A stretch of 13,699 nucleotides of DNA from Ceratorhiza oryzae-sativae (GCA_030998015.1 JARWMV010000218.1:1-13699), one strand, 5' to 3'; shown: positions 1 to 8,436, counted from the stretch's first letter. Notes: a model not told the origin generated them from the letters alone. Numbers and translations: made by a program.

Positions 1-1038
1 GAAATACTGGGTGTATTTTCATGGTCATCAGCAAATCCAGTTTGAAGGCATGAGTGCCATGTTGTGCTACCACCTTGAATGGTCCAACTCTCTTGTGGGC
101 CAGTTTCCTGGAAGCCTGTTGTGTCCATATGTTCTTGGTGTCAAGCCAGACTTTGTCTCCAACCTTAATGGCTTCTGGGGCCTGATGTTTCTGGTCATAA
201 TATTCTTTGACCCTCTGGTTTGCTATTTCCAGAGCAGCCTTAAGTTCGTCATGACCCTTTTGGAGCCATTCTGCATGGTTGTCTGCTAAGGGGAGTTCTT
301 GTCCCTCCCTGTCCCCAACTGCCAGTCTCAGATGGAAACCATAGTTTGCAAAGAATGGAGATTTGCCAGTGAGGCATTGACACTGTTATTGTAGGCAAAT
401 TCAGCCAAGGGTAAGAGTGAGACCCAGTTGTCCTGCTGATCTGATACATAGTGTCTGATGTACCCTTCTACTACTTGGTTAGCCCTTTTGGACTGGCCAT
501 CTGTTTGAGGGTGATATGCTGTAGAGTAAGAAGGTTTTATATCCAGCCATTTGTACAAGTGCCTTAGGAATTTGGATGTGAAGTTGGGGCCACAGTCTGA
601 AATTGTTTTCTGTGGTAATCTGTGGAGTTTCCATATGTAAGTTAGGAACAAGTTTGCACAATCCATAGTGCTTGCTTCTGATTGACATGGAATAAAATGG
701 ACCATTTTTGTCAGCTGGTCGACAACTGTAAATATGGCATCAAACCCTTCTGACAGGGGTAGCCCAGTGATCAGGTCATAGGTGATTTCCTCCCAAGGCT
801 TTTCCAGTGCTGGTATTGGGTTTAAGAGCCCTGGGGGAACTTGGTTGCTGTGCTTGTTCCTGATACAGGATTCGCAATGCATGACATATTTGTTGACTGA
901 TTTTTTCATTGATGACCATGCATATTTGCAGTTTAACAGTTTGTATGTTCTGAACTGCCCTGGGTGTCCTGCAGCTGGCTTATCATGACAACTTTCAATG
1001 ACCAGCTTGCAGAGTTCTTTATTATTTGGGACATAGAT
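1..1038 (-). pseudogene. Element A integrase region of pol, frameshifted
   Basis: This continues the pol frame directly after the TGA at 1039-1041. It holds the zinc-binding HHCC region (a His pair near CHDKPAAGH, then CESC), and the catalytic core with Asp in TYDLITGLP (775-777) and Asp in ISDCGPNF (595-597). Where the D,D35E glutamate belongs, codon 487-489 is AAA (Lys) within DGQSKR. The spacing to the second Asp is right for the family, so this is a true loss. A one-base deletion near 370 shifts the frame; the new frame is open to base 1 and encodes the GPY/F region (VGPFKVV). Integrase would insert the cDNA; this copy should be inactive. The chromodomain is outside the window. Confidence 0.9.
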
Positions 1039-3231
1039 TCAGCCCTTGTATTGTAAAAGTCCTTTGTCCCATTCCCAGTTTTTGACCTTCTCATTGTCAT
1101 CTAAGGCTTTCAGCACTTTTGATAGGTGCTCGTCCCCTGGGATAGCATCCCTAATGAGTTGTTCCAGGTCATGGTCCAGCATGATTGCTTGTAGCCACAA
1201 TGATTTTAGCTCCAAAAATTGGTTTTGTGCAAGCAGAGCTTGGCTCTCACTCCCCTCTTTAGGGATGTGCCTTGACAGCCTAGAGAGTATGTCTGCCCAG
1301 CCATTCTTTGCCCCTTCAATGTATAGAATCTTGAATTCAAATCTGGATAGGAACTTGTGCCATTGTGTGACTTGGCCATTCAGTGGCTGATTTGTCTTCC
1401 AATACTCCAAATTTTTGTGATCACAAACAATGTTTACTGCATGTTCAGCCCCTTCTAGCAAGTGACACCAGTGTTTGAGGGCCTTTATAATTGCCAGCAT
1501 TTCTTTGTTGTAGATATCATAGTTCCTTTCTGCTGGAACCATAGCTTTGGAGTAGTAGGAGATTGGGTGGAGCATTCTGTCTTCTCTGTATTGCAATAGT
1601 ACATCACCTGTGGCATAGCCTGAGGCGTCTGTTTCCAGGATAAATGGTTTGCTGGGTTCTGGCTGAATTAGGAGGGGGGCTTCTTTCAATTTCTGCTTCA
1701 GTAAGTTCAATGCCCAATCCCTCTCCTCCATCCATTCCCACTTTACATCCTTCTTGACTAATTCATAAAGACATTTTGTAATTTCTGAAAAGTCCTTTAT
1801 GAAGTGCCTTAACCAATTTGCAAATCCCAGCCCTTCCAGGACTTCAGTTGGGTTGGTAGGGGTGGGCCATTCAACAGCCTTTTCAACTTTGGCTGGGTCT
1901 ACTTTAATTCCCTGGGCGGTCACTACTATTCCCAGGTAATCAACTTCAGTGACATCAAAAACAAATTTCTCCAGAGCACAGTACAAGCCAGCCTTTTGAA
2001 GATGACACAAGACTGCTCTGACATGTTTGTCATGCTCTTCTTGGGTTTTGGAGAACACTAGTATGTTGTCCATATAAATTACAACATAGATGCCCTCAAT
2101 GTCTTGGAATTCCTCTTGGATCATAGCCATGAAGGTCCCCAGTGTGTTCTTCTGGCCAAATTGCATGACTAAGGGCTCATACAACCCATATTTGGTCTTA
2201 AAAGCAGCTTTCCATTTGTCTCCTTCCCAAATCTGTATAAGATTAAAACCCCACTTTAAATCAAACTTGGTGAATATCTTTGCCCCATGCAGGGTCTCCA
2301 CAATATCATTGATGCATGGGAGTGGGTACACATTGGAGATGGTCATCTCATTTAGCTGCCAGTAGTCAATGCACATGCACAGCTTCCCATTCTTCTTTTT
2401 AACAAATATGACAGGGGATGCCATTGGTGACCTCAAGGGTCTAATATGCCCTGCTTTCAACTGGCAATCCAGGGTCTTGTGCAATTCCACATCTTCTTTG
2501 ATGCTTACACTATATATGGGACCATGCCTTGGCTTAGCATCCAGTTTTTTTAAGTCGATCTCCATATCCCACTTTCTATGAGGTGGTAATGGCTGGACAT
2601 TGTCTTCTTCAGCAAATATTTTCTTGAATTCTTTGTATTTTGCTGGGAGTGAGTCTAGAGCATCCAACTGGAGCTCCTTGGGTTCATTGGCCTGCACATG
2701 TAGGGGTTTGGTGATGCAATGCTTTAAGCATACTGGCAAGTTGAATTTCATGTCCTTTCCATCCCAATCAATGTCAGGGTTATGGAATTTGAGCCATGAC
2801 ATGCCCAGGACTAAATCATTCTTGCCAACATTCACAATGTAAGCACTGAGAATCTCTTGGTGCTCCTGAATGCACAACTCAAAGGTGCAATAGTGGGTCA
2901 CAGACCTGGAGTCAATCTCCCTTCCATTGATTACTTGTAGTTTCTTTGGTGTTTTTAGGGTGACAATAGGGATATGATATTGTTTAACAAGGTCTTCATG
3001 TATAAATACTGATGTGACCCCTGAATCAATCATGGCCCATCCGTTAAACTTTTTCATATTGTATGCAGACTTGTGTTCAGGGGTTGTGTGCAGAGGAAAT
3101 GCATGAAAGAAAAACTGAAGTTGTGATTGGTTTCCTAACAACATACATTCCATTTCCATATTTTTATTTTCATTCTGCACTCTTTGTAACATAGCACCCA
3201 AGACTGCCCCCCTGGCACAGTTTGAGCTCAT
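1039..3231 (-). CDS. Element A pol: protease, reverse transcriptase, RNase H (open, probably inactive)
   Basis: An open frame of 730 codons. Near the N-terminus is an aspartic protease motif, MIDSG (Asp codon 3025-3027), followed by LVLGMSWL. Reverse transcriptase follows, with FVKKKNGKLCMCIDYWQLN and then FTKFDLKWGFN. Its active-site motif reads YMDN instead of YMDD (AAC at 2065-2067), which removes a metal-binding Asp. RNase H keeps its acidic residues in ETDASG, NKEMLAI, CDHKNLEYW and WADILSR. Several Arg positions common in the family are Cys, Trp, Gln or His here, as expected from CpG change. The frame ends at TGA 1039-1041 inside a sequence that resumes as integrase in the same frame, so the stop is premature. 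The ATG overlaps the gag stop as ATGA. Confidence 0.92.
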   Translation of the reverse strand: MSSNCARGAVLGAMLQRVQNENKNMEMECMLLGNQSQLQFFFHAFPLHTTPEHKSAYNMKKFNGWAMIDSGVTSVFIHEDLVKQYHIPIVTLKTPKKLQVINGREIDSRSVTHYCTFELCIQEHQEILSAYIVNVGKNDLVLGMSWLKFHNPDIDWDGKDMKFNLPVCLKHCITKPLHVQANEPKELQLDALDSLPAKYKEFKKIFAEEDNVQPLPPHRKWDMEIDLKKLDAKPRHGPIYSVSIKEDVELHKTLDCQLKAGHIRPLRSPMASPVIFVKKKNGKLCMCIDYWQLNEMTISNVYPLPCINDIVETLHGAKIFTKFDLKWGFNLIQIWEGDKWKAAFKTKYGLYEPLVMQFGQKNTLGTFMAMIQEEFQDIEGIYVVIYMDNILVFSKTQEEHDKHVRAVLCHLQKAGLYCALEKFVFDVTEVDYLGIVVTAQGIKVDPAKVEKAVEWPTPTNPTEVLEGLGFANWLRHFIKDFSEITKCLYELVKKDVKWEWMEERDWALNLLKQKLKEAPLLIQPEPSKPFILETDASGYATGDVLLQYREDRMLHPISYYSKAMVPAERNYDIYNKEMLAIIKALKHWCHLLEGAEHAVNIVCDHKNLEYWKTNQPLNGQVTQWHKFLSRFEFKILYIEGAKNGWADILSRLSRHIPKEGSESQALLAQNQFLELKSLWLQAIMLDHDLEQLIRDAIPGDEHLSKVLKALDDNEKVKNWEWDKGLLQYKG

Positions 3232-3760
3232 TCTTTTACCAACTCATTGTCAGTTGTTTCTACATCCTCTACAACCACCTCGTATCCTGACATCTTGGCT
3301 GAGGGACATTTGGCAGTGATATGGCTGTGCCCTCTGCAGTTGTAGCAGGTATTTGTTCCCTTTCCTTTTCCTGCACTATCCAGGTCCATTGTGTCTGGGT
3401 CCTTTGCCTTGGGGACCACCAGTGGGTGATTGTCCTTCTTTATGTCCTTAAAGGGTTCCTGGACGTTGGAGTTGCTACCATCATACCAGACTGTAGGGAC
3501 CATGAAACCCTTGGCATTGGGCCCAATAGCCACAATTTGGCCCTTTACCACCTTGCCATCCTTGATCTTGTATACCTGCTCCCCATTCTTAAACTTTTCC
3601 CTTGGGGGAGTGCTTTGGGAGGTAGTCATTGGCTTACTGGACAAGGCATTATTGCTGCTAGACTTGTTGCCTCCATGGGATGTCCTTTTGCTACCAAACA
3701 AGATAAGGTGACAGTTGATTTCCAGGGCCTGCTGAGTGAGTTGGGTGAAGGTCTTAGTGT
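3228..3760 (-). pseudogene. Element A gag C-terminal part with CCHC nucleocapsid knuckle
   Basis: The frame encodes a basic, Ser-rich and Lys-rich stretch, then a zinc knuckle CYNCRGHSHITAKC (3306-3347). It fits C-x2-C-x4-H-x4-C, the nucleocapsid motif that binds retroelement RNA. An acidic tail ends at TGA 3228-3230, which shares bases with the pol ATG. The open frame with an ATG starts at 3701, but the protein evidently begins upstream: the capsid region joins it across a one-base shift between about 3757 and 3765, where the motif KTFTQLTQQ resumes in this frame. The tail has an unusual insert between the basic region and the knuckle, of unknown role. Confidence 0.85.
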
Positions 3761-4261
3761 GGGATCATAATTTTGGGCCACCATGCTGTCTGTCACATCA
3801 GATGATAAGCCATCATAGAATTGGTCGTGTGTGGCCGTATCATTGTAATTGAGCCCAGTTGAGTATAAGTTGAACAGGGTGAGATAATCTTGGACTGTCT
3901 TGGATTGTTTCAATTTCCACCATTTATCATGGTTATTTTTGGTATGGTTCAAGTCCCCATAACAGGTGGTAAATTCTTGCCAGAACAGGTTGGCATTGTG
4001 AAGCCACAGGACTGCAGTCCCAGGGTTTAGGATTTCAAACTCTTCATACAAGTTGACCCATTCGGCAGTGGATCCTTCTAGATAGGATGTGATAAAGGTG
4101 ACCACCTGATCAGCAGAGTGCCCACTCATGTTCATGTTGATATATCAAGCACATGCGATTCTAAAGGAGATGGTGTCTTCATGCTTTGTGCCATCAAACT
4201 TTTGGGGAGCGGCCATTTTAACCTTGGTGGTTGACCTGCTAGAGGTAGTGGTGGTTGCAGG
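3757..4261 (-). pseudogene. Element A gag capsid core, interrupted
   Basis: The frame encodes a retrotransposon gag core: a conserved KFDGTKHEDTISFRI segment leads to VTFITSYLEGSTAEWV, then FWQEFTTCYGD and a helical stretch. These are typical of fungal chromovirus capsid domains. The segment at 4261 is in phase with the gag N-terminal part once solo LTR S and one target duplication are removed. A premature TGA lies at 4145-4147. The frame is lost near 3760 and continues in another frame as the nucleocapsid part. Capsid would form the virus-like particle in the cytoplasm. Confidence 0.85.
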
Positions 4262-4432
4262 TTGTGTGTTGTGACCCTCTGGATGCTTCCTTGCAAAGCA
4301 CTTAAGTAGTGGCTGCATTGACTGTTTGGTGCTATGTGGTATGTATTGAGTGTTCTAGTTACAGTGTTTGCTATGGTCTATGGTGGTTGATGAGATAAAG
4401 CAAGCTGAGGTGTCCAGTCTTGCTTTATCCTT

Positions 4433-4440
4433 CTTATATA
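4433..4440 (-). promoter_or_regulatory. TATA-like box of solo LTR S
   Basis: TATATAAG on the minus strand in the last third of the LTR, the usual place for the U3 core promoter. The LTR of element C has the same eight bases. Confidence 0.5.
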
Positions 4441-4542
4441 CACCTGTGGCTGTGGTGGCTGCAGATGTATTATCTAAGCACAATCTGCAGTAGGTGCAGG
4501 TTATATACAGTACTATGGTTTAGGTAATTGTTTATCTTAAGT

Positions 4543-4575
4543 TTGTGCAGCTCTGAATCTTATAGAGCTGCACAA
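4543..4575. repeat. Hairpin with 12-bp arms in solo LTR S
   Basis: TTGTGCAGCTCT (4543-4554) and AGAGCTGCACAA (4564-4575) are perfect inverted repeats around a 9-base loop. On the minus strand it lies upstream of the TATA-like box, so it is more likely a protein-binding site or relic than a terminator. Confidence 0.7.
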
Positions 4576-4596
4576 GGTCTGAGGGGTAAGTGCTGA

Positions 4597-4732
4597 GGTC
4601 ATGTGATCCTGCCATAAGCACCAAGATCACGTGACAACTTGCTCCTTGCTCCAAGTAACAATGGAGAGAAATGCTGGAGCGAGTTCAGGGTAACCACCAT
4701 AAGTGCTGGTTAAGCACTGAGGTCATGTGACC
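4597..4732. promoter_or_regulatory. E-box cluster in U3 of solo LTR S
   Basis: Three related sites lie within 136 bases: GGTCATGTGATC (4597-4608), GATCACGTGAC (4625-4635) and the palindrome GGTCATGTGACC (4721-4732). Each has a CAYGTG E-box core, the site class bound by bHLH factors. On the minus strand they are upstream of the TATA-like box, as expected for U3. That they act as enhancers is inference. Confidence 0.45.
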
Positions 4733-4822
4733 TTGTTTATGGCTTGTTCCACTTAGGAAAAATGCCATAAATCCATAAAAATATTTGGTTACTCTGTTAT
4801 GTCTGTTTGACAGGTCATAACA

Positions 4823-5179
4823 TTGTGGCTGGGTCACACTGGAAGAGGGTTGTACTTGGGTGGTGCCCAAGCCACCTGGGGAGGTATTGATTTGTGCTTC
4901 AATGCATGTGATAGTGGTTTGAAGTATTGTTAACATGCCAACTAAGTTGTTAACATTGGTGGCCAGTCCAGCCACATCAGTGTCTATCTTGGTCTGGTTT
5001 GTTGTGAGTTTTGCTTCAAGCAAGTCTGTGTAGGTTTTGTTGTTGTGCTCAACATCTCCAATATCATTTTGGAGGTTATTGGTTCGTTCTCGCAATTTGT
5101 CCATTGACTGAAGCATATAGATAACTTTTTCCCCATCAGACATATTTGCCCAAGCTGGGGCAAGGGGTTGTGACACCAT
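4823..5179 (-). pseudogene. Element A gag N-terminal part
   Basis: The ATG at 5179 opens a protein with WANMSDGEKVIYMLQSMD, then a long heptad-like helix rich in Asn, Leu and Ile, then a Ser/Thr/Gln-rich linker ending in SVTQPQ. The start is supported by element B, whose gag ATG is at the matching place with the same WANMSD motif. A coiled-coil N-terminus is common in fungal gag proteins. The frame runs into solo LTR S at 4822; past the LTR it continues in phase at 4261. It shares roughly 80 percent of residues with the element B copy by eye. Confidence 0.85.
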
Positions 5180-5202
5180 TTCAGGGAGATCTCAGATAAA
5201 TT

Positions 5203-5481
5203 CTAGGAGCAATGGAGGCAATAGGGAATTACAGGGAATTGGGAATTGTTTTGGTACCAGAAGATTTCTGTACCCCACACAAGTCTATAAATTTCAAAGT
5301 TTTCAATCCCCCCAAATCTCAGCCACATATTGTCCAGGTCCCAACTCTTGGTATCCTGGCAATGATATGGCAGTTCCACCCTCTTTAGTTTAGTTTGGTC
5401 CCAAAGGAGTGCTTCCTTGGGGAAGATCAATTTGGGCTGCTGGAAGGGGTGCTTCTTCCTGAATTGGCAAGCCCATGCCAC
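5203..5481 (-). CDS. 92-codon ORF of unknown function just upstream of gag, copy A
   Basis: It encodes 92 residues with an aromatic, charged centre (SWDLDN, WLRFGGIENFEIYRL) and QNNSQFPV near the end. I do not recognise a domain. The same frame, with the same start and the same length, is kept in element B at 8437-8715. It overlaps the end of ORF1 in another frame and stops 23 bases before the gag ATG. Several differences between the copies are opposite outcomes at one ancestral CpG, so the ancestral frame may have been more Arg-rich and Glu-rich. Whether it is translated alone, spliced to ORF1 or not coding cannot be settled here. Confidence 0.4.
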   Translation of the reverse strand: MAWACQFRKKHPFQQPKLIFPKEALLWDQTKLKRVELPYHCQDTKSWDLDNMWLRFGGIENFEIYRLVWGTEIFWYQNNSQFPVIPYCLHCS

Positions 5482-5715
5482 TTAGGAAGATAGGGTGAGG
5501 GAGGTCTGAAGGCATTAAGAAGGTAGGGAAGGCGTACTCATGGGGTCCAGTTGTTTCTTGGACTCATGCTTGTAGTTCAAGGTGGTTGTGGAGGAGGGAT
5601 AAATAGTCCTCCTGGTGTTCATGCAACTGCTCGGTTAGGTGTGCACAGTGGGCCTCAGCTTTGTAGAGTTTTTCATGAGTTTCTTCATACCTATTACAGT
5701 AATGATGATACCTGT
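5390..5715 (-). pseudogene. Element A ORF1, 3' part (coiled coil and Pro-rich tail)
   Basis: The frame encodes an amphipathic helix with RYEETHEKLYKAEAHC and HQEDYLSLLHNHLE, then a Pro-rich tail that ends GPN at the stop 5390-5392. Element B has the matching protein at about 8200-8528, with the stop at the same place. A TGA at 5564-5566 breaks copy A; copy B has ATA there. Homology ends at 5715 next to element B's LTR, so the zinc-binding N-terminal part of this copy should lie right of the window. Function is unknown; see the element B copy. Confidence 0.6.
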
Positions 5716-6094
5716 TGTCACAAACTGACATGCATATATCCACTCTATAATATTTCCTTGATTTATTACATTTTATGAGATCATCTTCAAAACATACTTG
5801 CCTTTTATGGTATATCTGTGTCATGTGATTCAGGGAATGTTTCAGGCCAATAACCAAGATGTATTTCAACTCCGATGTGAAATTCCACAGTTCTGCAGTC
5901 GCTTCTACTGCTTCTATCTCTTATCAGTCATGACTCCCTGTATGGACTTGTTTGTTATGATGTGGCTTGTACTATGTATATAAACTGGGTCAAGTTCACA
6001 GAGGACTCCTCAAGAACTTGACCTCTTGTTGAATACAAGTTCTTTTCTTTTCTTACTACTTTCTTTGTTGCCTGACTTGTCGTTGTCAAGATCA
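5716..6094 (+). repeat. 5' LTR of element B, 379 bp
   Basis: It starts TGTCACAAAC and ends CAAGATCA, giving TG...CA. The start is fixed by the exact loss of homology to ORF1 after 5715. A TATA box lies at 5977-5984, followed by a pyrimidine-rich tract (6030-6070), like R/U5 of fungal LTRs. The 3' end is set by the primer-site candidate next to it. No second copy is present in the window to confirm the ends, so the right boundary could be off by some bases. Confidence 0.65.
5977..5984 (+). promoter_or_regulatory. TATA box of element B LTR
   Basis: TATATAAA, about 30 bases upstream of the segment 6010-6024 that pairs with the primer site. Transcription would therefore start near 6007-6012, consistent with self-priming. 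Confidence 0.6.
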
Positions 6095-6108
6095 GGTCAA
6101 GTTCTTGA
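6094..6108 (+). other. Candidate self-priming primer-binding site
   Basis: AGGTCAAGTTCTTGA at 6094-6108 is the perfect reverse complement of TCAAGAACTTGACCT at 6010-6024, close to the predicted mRNA 5' end. In Tf1 and its relatives the mRNA 5' end folds back onto the site next to the LTR and primes minus-strand DNA, without a tRNA. Position, length and strand fit that mechanism; its use here is inference. Confidence 0.55.
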
Positions 6109-6491
6109 CAATCATAAGTCTCAGTGTCATCTGGGATATGTCTGGAATGCTGTTGGCGTTGTCTCAAGATAACTCCCCATTGCCTTCCCCAATCCCACTC
6201 CACCTATCCACAGCCACAAGACATTGTTGCCCTATACGTGCCTCTGTGAAACCTTGCATACCTATATCAGTTGAAGCACTATTGGTCTTCACAGACACAG
6301 CTGCTCACTGACCAAGGGTTGGGTCCCTCACATGTCATAACAAGCTTTGGTTCTCTAATCTCTTTTGTTGACAAGAGGTGGGGTTGCTCATTGCCCTTAA
6401 GTAGCTGAGCAACGGAGGTCACCTTCCTATTCCAATAGACTTGGGAAAGGGTCTATTTTTCTTGTTCTACCTTGCTTGAGTATGTCACTGA
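6109..6491 (+). other. Leader of element B, no firm gene
   Basis: About 380 bases between the primer site and the open ORF1 frame. A short frame from an ATG at 6138 to a stop near 6311 encodes a Pro-rich and Ser-rich peptide (PLPSPIPLHL) and could be an ORF1 N-terminal exon. The ORF1 frame has a TGA at 6489-6491 directly followed by CAG, which could be the end of an intron (CTGACAG). Neither idea is proven. Confidence 0.3.
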
Positions 6492-7040
6492 CAGAACGCA
6501 CAGCCCTCAGTGGCACAAACCTTTACAGAAGACCAGTGCTGCCACCTGTGTGGGTGGTTTGGACATCCATCCATCCACTGCTTCACCCTCAACTCGGTTG
6601 AAGACATCCTCAATGTTATGGATCACTAACATTTTCTATTATTTTAGTCTGCTCTGCCAACCTCAAGCAATGCCTCTGTAATTAAATTGTGAAATACTTG
6701 GATTTGTATGCGCTCCAAATTGTACTATTTTCTGTTCCATTAAATATTAAAAATTTCCCGCTCTCCAACGCATATTTTATTAAGTTTTTACAATAAGATC
6801 TCAGAGAGATACAGAGGTTGCGATATTTCCTCTTATCAGGAGATATTGATTAAAACATCGCACCGCTCATATCTCGGCAACCGCTTACGCTATCAAGGCG
6901 ATCTTGTGCTCTATCGATAGCTAATCTTCGGCGGTATCTGCTGCCCGAAGATCGTCGCGATCCACCGGATCCTCACGCCGGAATGGCCCGAAGATCATTA
7001 GAATCTTACTGGACCATCAATCAAGATCTAATGACTCCAG

Positions 7041-7099
7041 TGAGTCAGGAGAGCTTCCCAAATTGATCCAGAAGCTTCTCAGACTCACTTTATGACTCA
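7041..7099. promoter_or_regulatory. TGASTCA sites in U3 of L1
   Basis: TGAGTCA (7041-7047) and TGACTCA (7093-7099) are perfect Gcn4/AP-1-type bZIP sites. TGACTCC at 7032 and AGACTCA at 7081 are near matches. The cluster lies about 220-280 bases upstream of the TATA box and is kept in L2 and L3. Confidence 0.45.
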
Positions 7100-7318
7100 C
7101 TGAGATGTAGCCTCCGTTCATTACATGTATATACTATGACAATATGATCTACAAGCCAATAGCAGGTCTCAGATGCATCAATGCCTTTGATCCACACCCT
7201 GTCTTTACTCTTTTATCCTATACTGGGCTAGGGTGTACCCCAAGTATAGCAGTACCCTCTTTTGATGATCGCACTGGCATGCATGTATCTATTTGGCTCT
7301 GGAATGCCCTCCTCAGGG

Positions 7319-7325
7319 TATAAAA
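7319..7325 (+). promoter_or_regulatory. TATA box of L1
   Basis: TATAAAA, identical in L2 and L3. It is flanked by the inverted hexamers CCTCAG and CTGAGG. Confidence 0.7.
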
Positions 7326-7447
7326 GGACCTCCTCTGAGGCCCTTCCAGACCATCCTCCTCTACTCAACCCAGACTGGTTATTGGTTTCTTTTTCTCTTT
7401 CTATTTCTCTTGTCTGTGTGTGATTTCTTATATAACTAGTACTGAGG

Positions 7448-7453
7448 AATAAA
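7448..7453 (+). promoter_or_regulatory. AATAAA polyadenylation signal of L1
   Basis: AATAAA about 130 bases after the TATA box, where an LTR R region would carry it. L2 keeps it (11892-11897); L3 reads AATATA. Confidence 0.5.
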
Positions 7454-8436
7454 GTACCATATTAGTTATATACTGTCTGAGACATTGTATCTTATATACA
7501 GAGATATATAAGGATACAATATTGCCTGATTGAGCGTGACATTAAGTACCAACTATTAGAGGAAATCTAAGTACCTGTAGCTGAGGAAGTACACGCATTA
7601 GGCAGCCCACCATCTATCCTATAAGCTATCGCTTAAGTCTAGTATTAAGATTAGTATCAGTTAGTCCAAGCAACTAGGGCTGAACTACATTTAAGATATC
7701 TAAGGGAACCTGACCATGGTAGTCTTGCTCTTTATACCTATAAATTAGTCAGTTTACACTGTGAAAGATTAAGACTACCTTGAGTGTTACTTGATCACAT
7801 TGCAACTACTTTGAGCGTTCTTACTCTAGTCTAAGAAGTATTGAGTACGATTAGTGTATACTAACCTATCTACATTTGCTTAAGCTCTAGATATTCAAGT
7901 ATACCCTGACCTGTAACACTCAAACAGGCTGGGCACATCAATTTCAACTGTGTAATAATCATCAAAGTCCGCCCCCAGAAGGTTGGACAAGCCCAACAAG
8001 CCTTCGTTACTGAACCAGGTGCCCCTGAGTGCAAAATTTGCCATTGGGCAAATAGAGCCACCTTCCCAGCACACTGCCCTTATTGTCCTAAGAAGGACAA
8101 ATTCCTATACTATTACACCATCCCCCACAACCAGCTATAAGCTGGAGAACCTTGGCCAACAACTCCTTCATCACCTGTTAAATACCATCAAAAATTTCCA
8201 AGACAGGTATCATTATTACCAAAATAAGTACGAAGAAACTTGTGAAAAACTTCACAAAGCCAAGGCCTGCTGTGCATACCTAACTGAGCATTTGCGCAAA
8301 CATCAGGAGGACTATTTATCCCTCCTCCAAGACCATCTCAGACTAGAAGCAATAGTCCAAGAAACAACTGCACCCCACGAGTACACCTTCCCTGTCTTCT
8401 CAACACTGTCAGACCTCCCTCATCCTACCTTTTTAA

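Larger units (their letters stand above)
4267..4822 (-). mobile_element. Solo LTR S, 556 bp, inside gag of element A
   Basis: On the minus strand it starts TGTTATGACC and ends CACAACA, so it has TG...CA ends with TGTT/AACA inverted tips. It is flanked by the same five bases, TTGTG on the plus strand, at 4262-4266 and 4823-4827. Element B lacks this insert at the same gag position, an empty-site comparison that confirms the ends. Orientation is inferred from a TATA-like CTTATATA (plus strand) at 4433-4440, about 380 bp into the LTR on the minus strand; this is less certain. No internal retroelement sequence remains, so it arose by LTR-LTR recombination. Confidence 0.9.
1..5715 (-). mobile_element. 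Element A: decayed Ty3/gypsy chromovirus, 3' end off the left edge
   Basis: On the minus strand the order is ORF1 3' part, 92-codon ORF, gag, protease, reverse transcriptase, RNase H, integrase. This is the Ty3/gypsy gene order, with RNase H before integrase. The integrase tail carries a GPF motif typical of chromoviruses; a chromodomain and 3' LTR would lie left of base 1. Homology with element B runs from about 4140 to 5715 and stops exactly where B's LTR begins, so A is probably split by B and its 5' LTR should lie right of the window. Damage seen: two premature TGA codons in gag/pol, one frameshift in gag, one in integrase, and a solo LTR in gag. The element cannot be autonomous as it stands. 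Confidence 0.9.
6614..7918 (+). mobile_element. Solo LTR L1, 1305 bp
   Basis: It starts TGTTATGGATC and ends CTGTAACA, with inverted tips TGTTA/TAACA. It is flanked by CTCAA at 6609-6613 and 7919-7923, a perfect 5-bp target duplication. Removing it restores the ORF1 frame. A TATA box (7319-7325) and AATAAA (7448-7453) lie in the plus orientation. Two more copies occur at 11062-12314 and 12315-13622. The segment 6830-6990 is dense in CpG, unlike the elements around it. No internal region remains, so the superfamily cannot be told from this copy. Confidence 0.93.

Noticed and set aside
782..3770. Plus-strand frames opposite pol and gag, such as 3321-3770
   Set aside because: They mirror the minus-strand coding frames and have no domain or conserved partner.
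5955..6203. 82-codon minus-strand frame over the LTR of element B
   Set aside because: It overlaps the TATA box, pyrimidine tract and primer-site candidate, and no known domain is seen.
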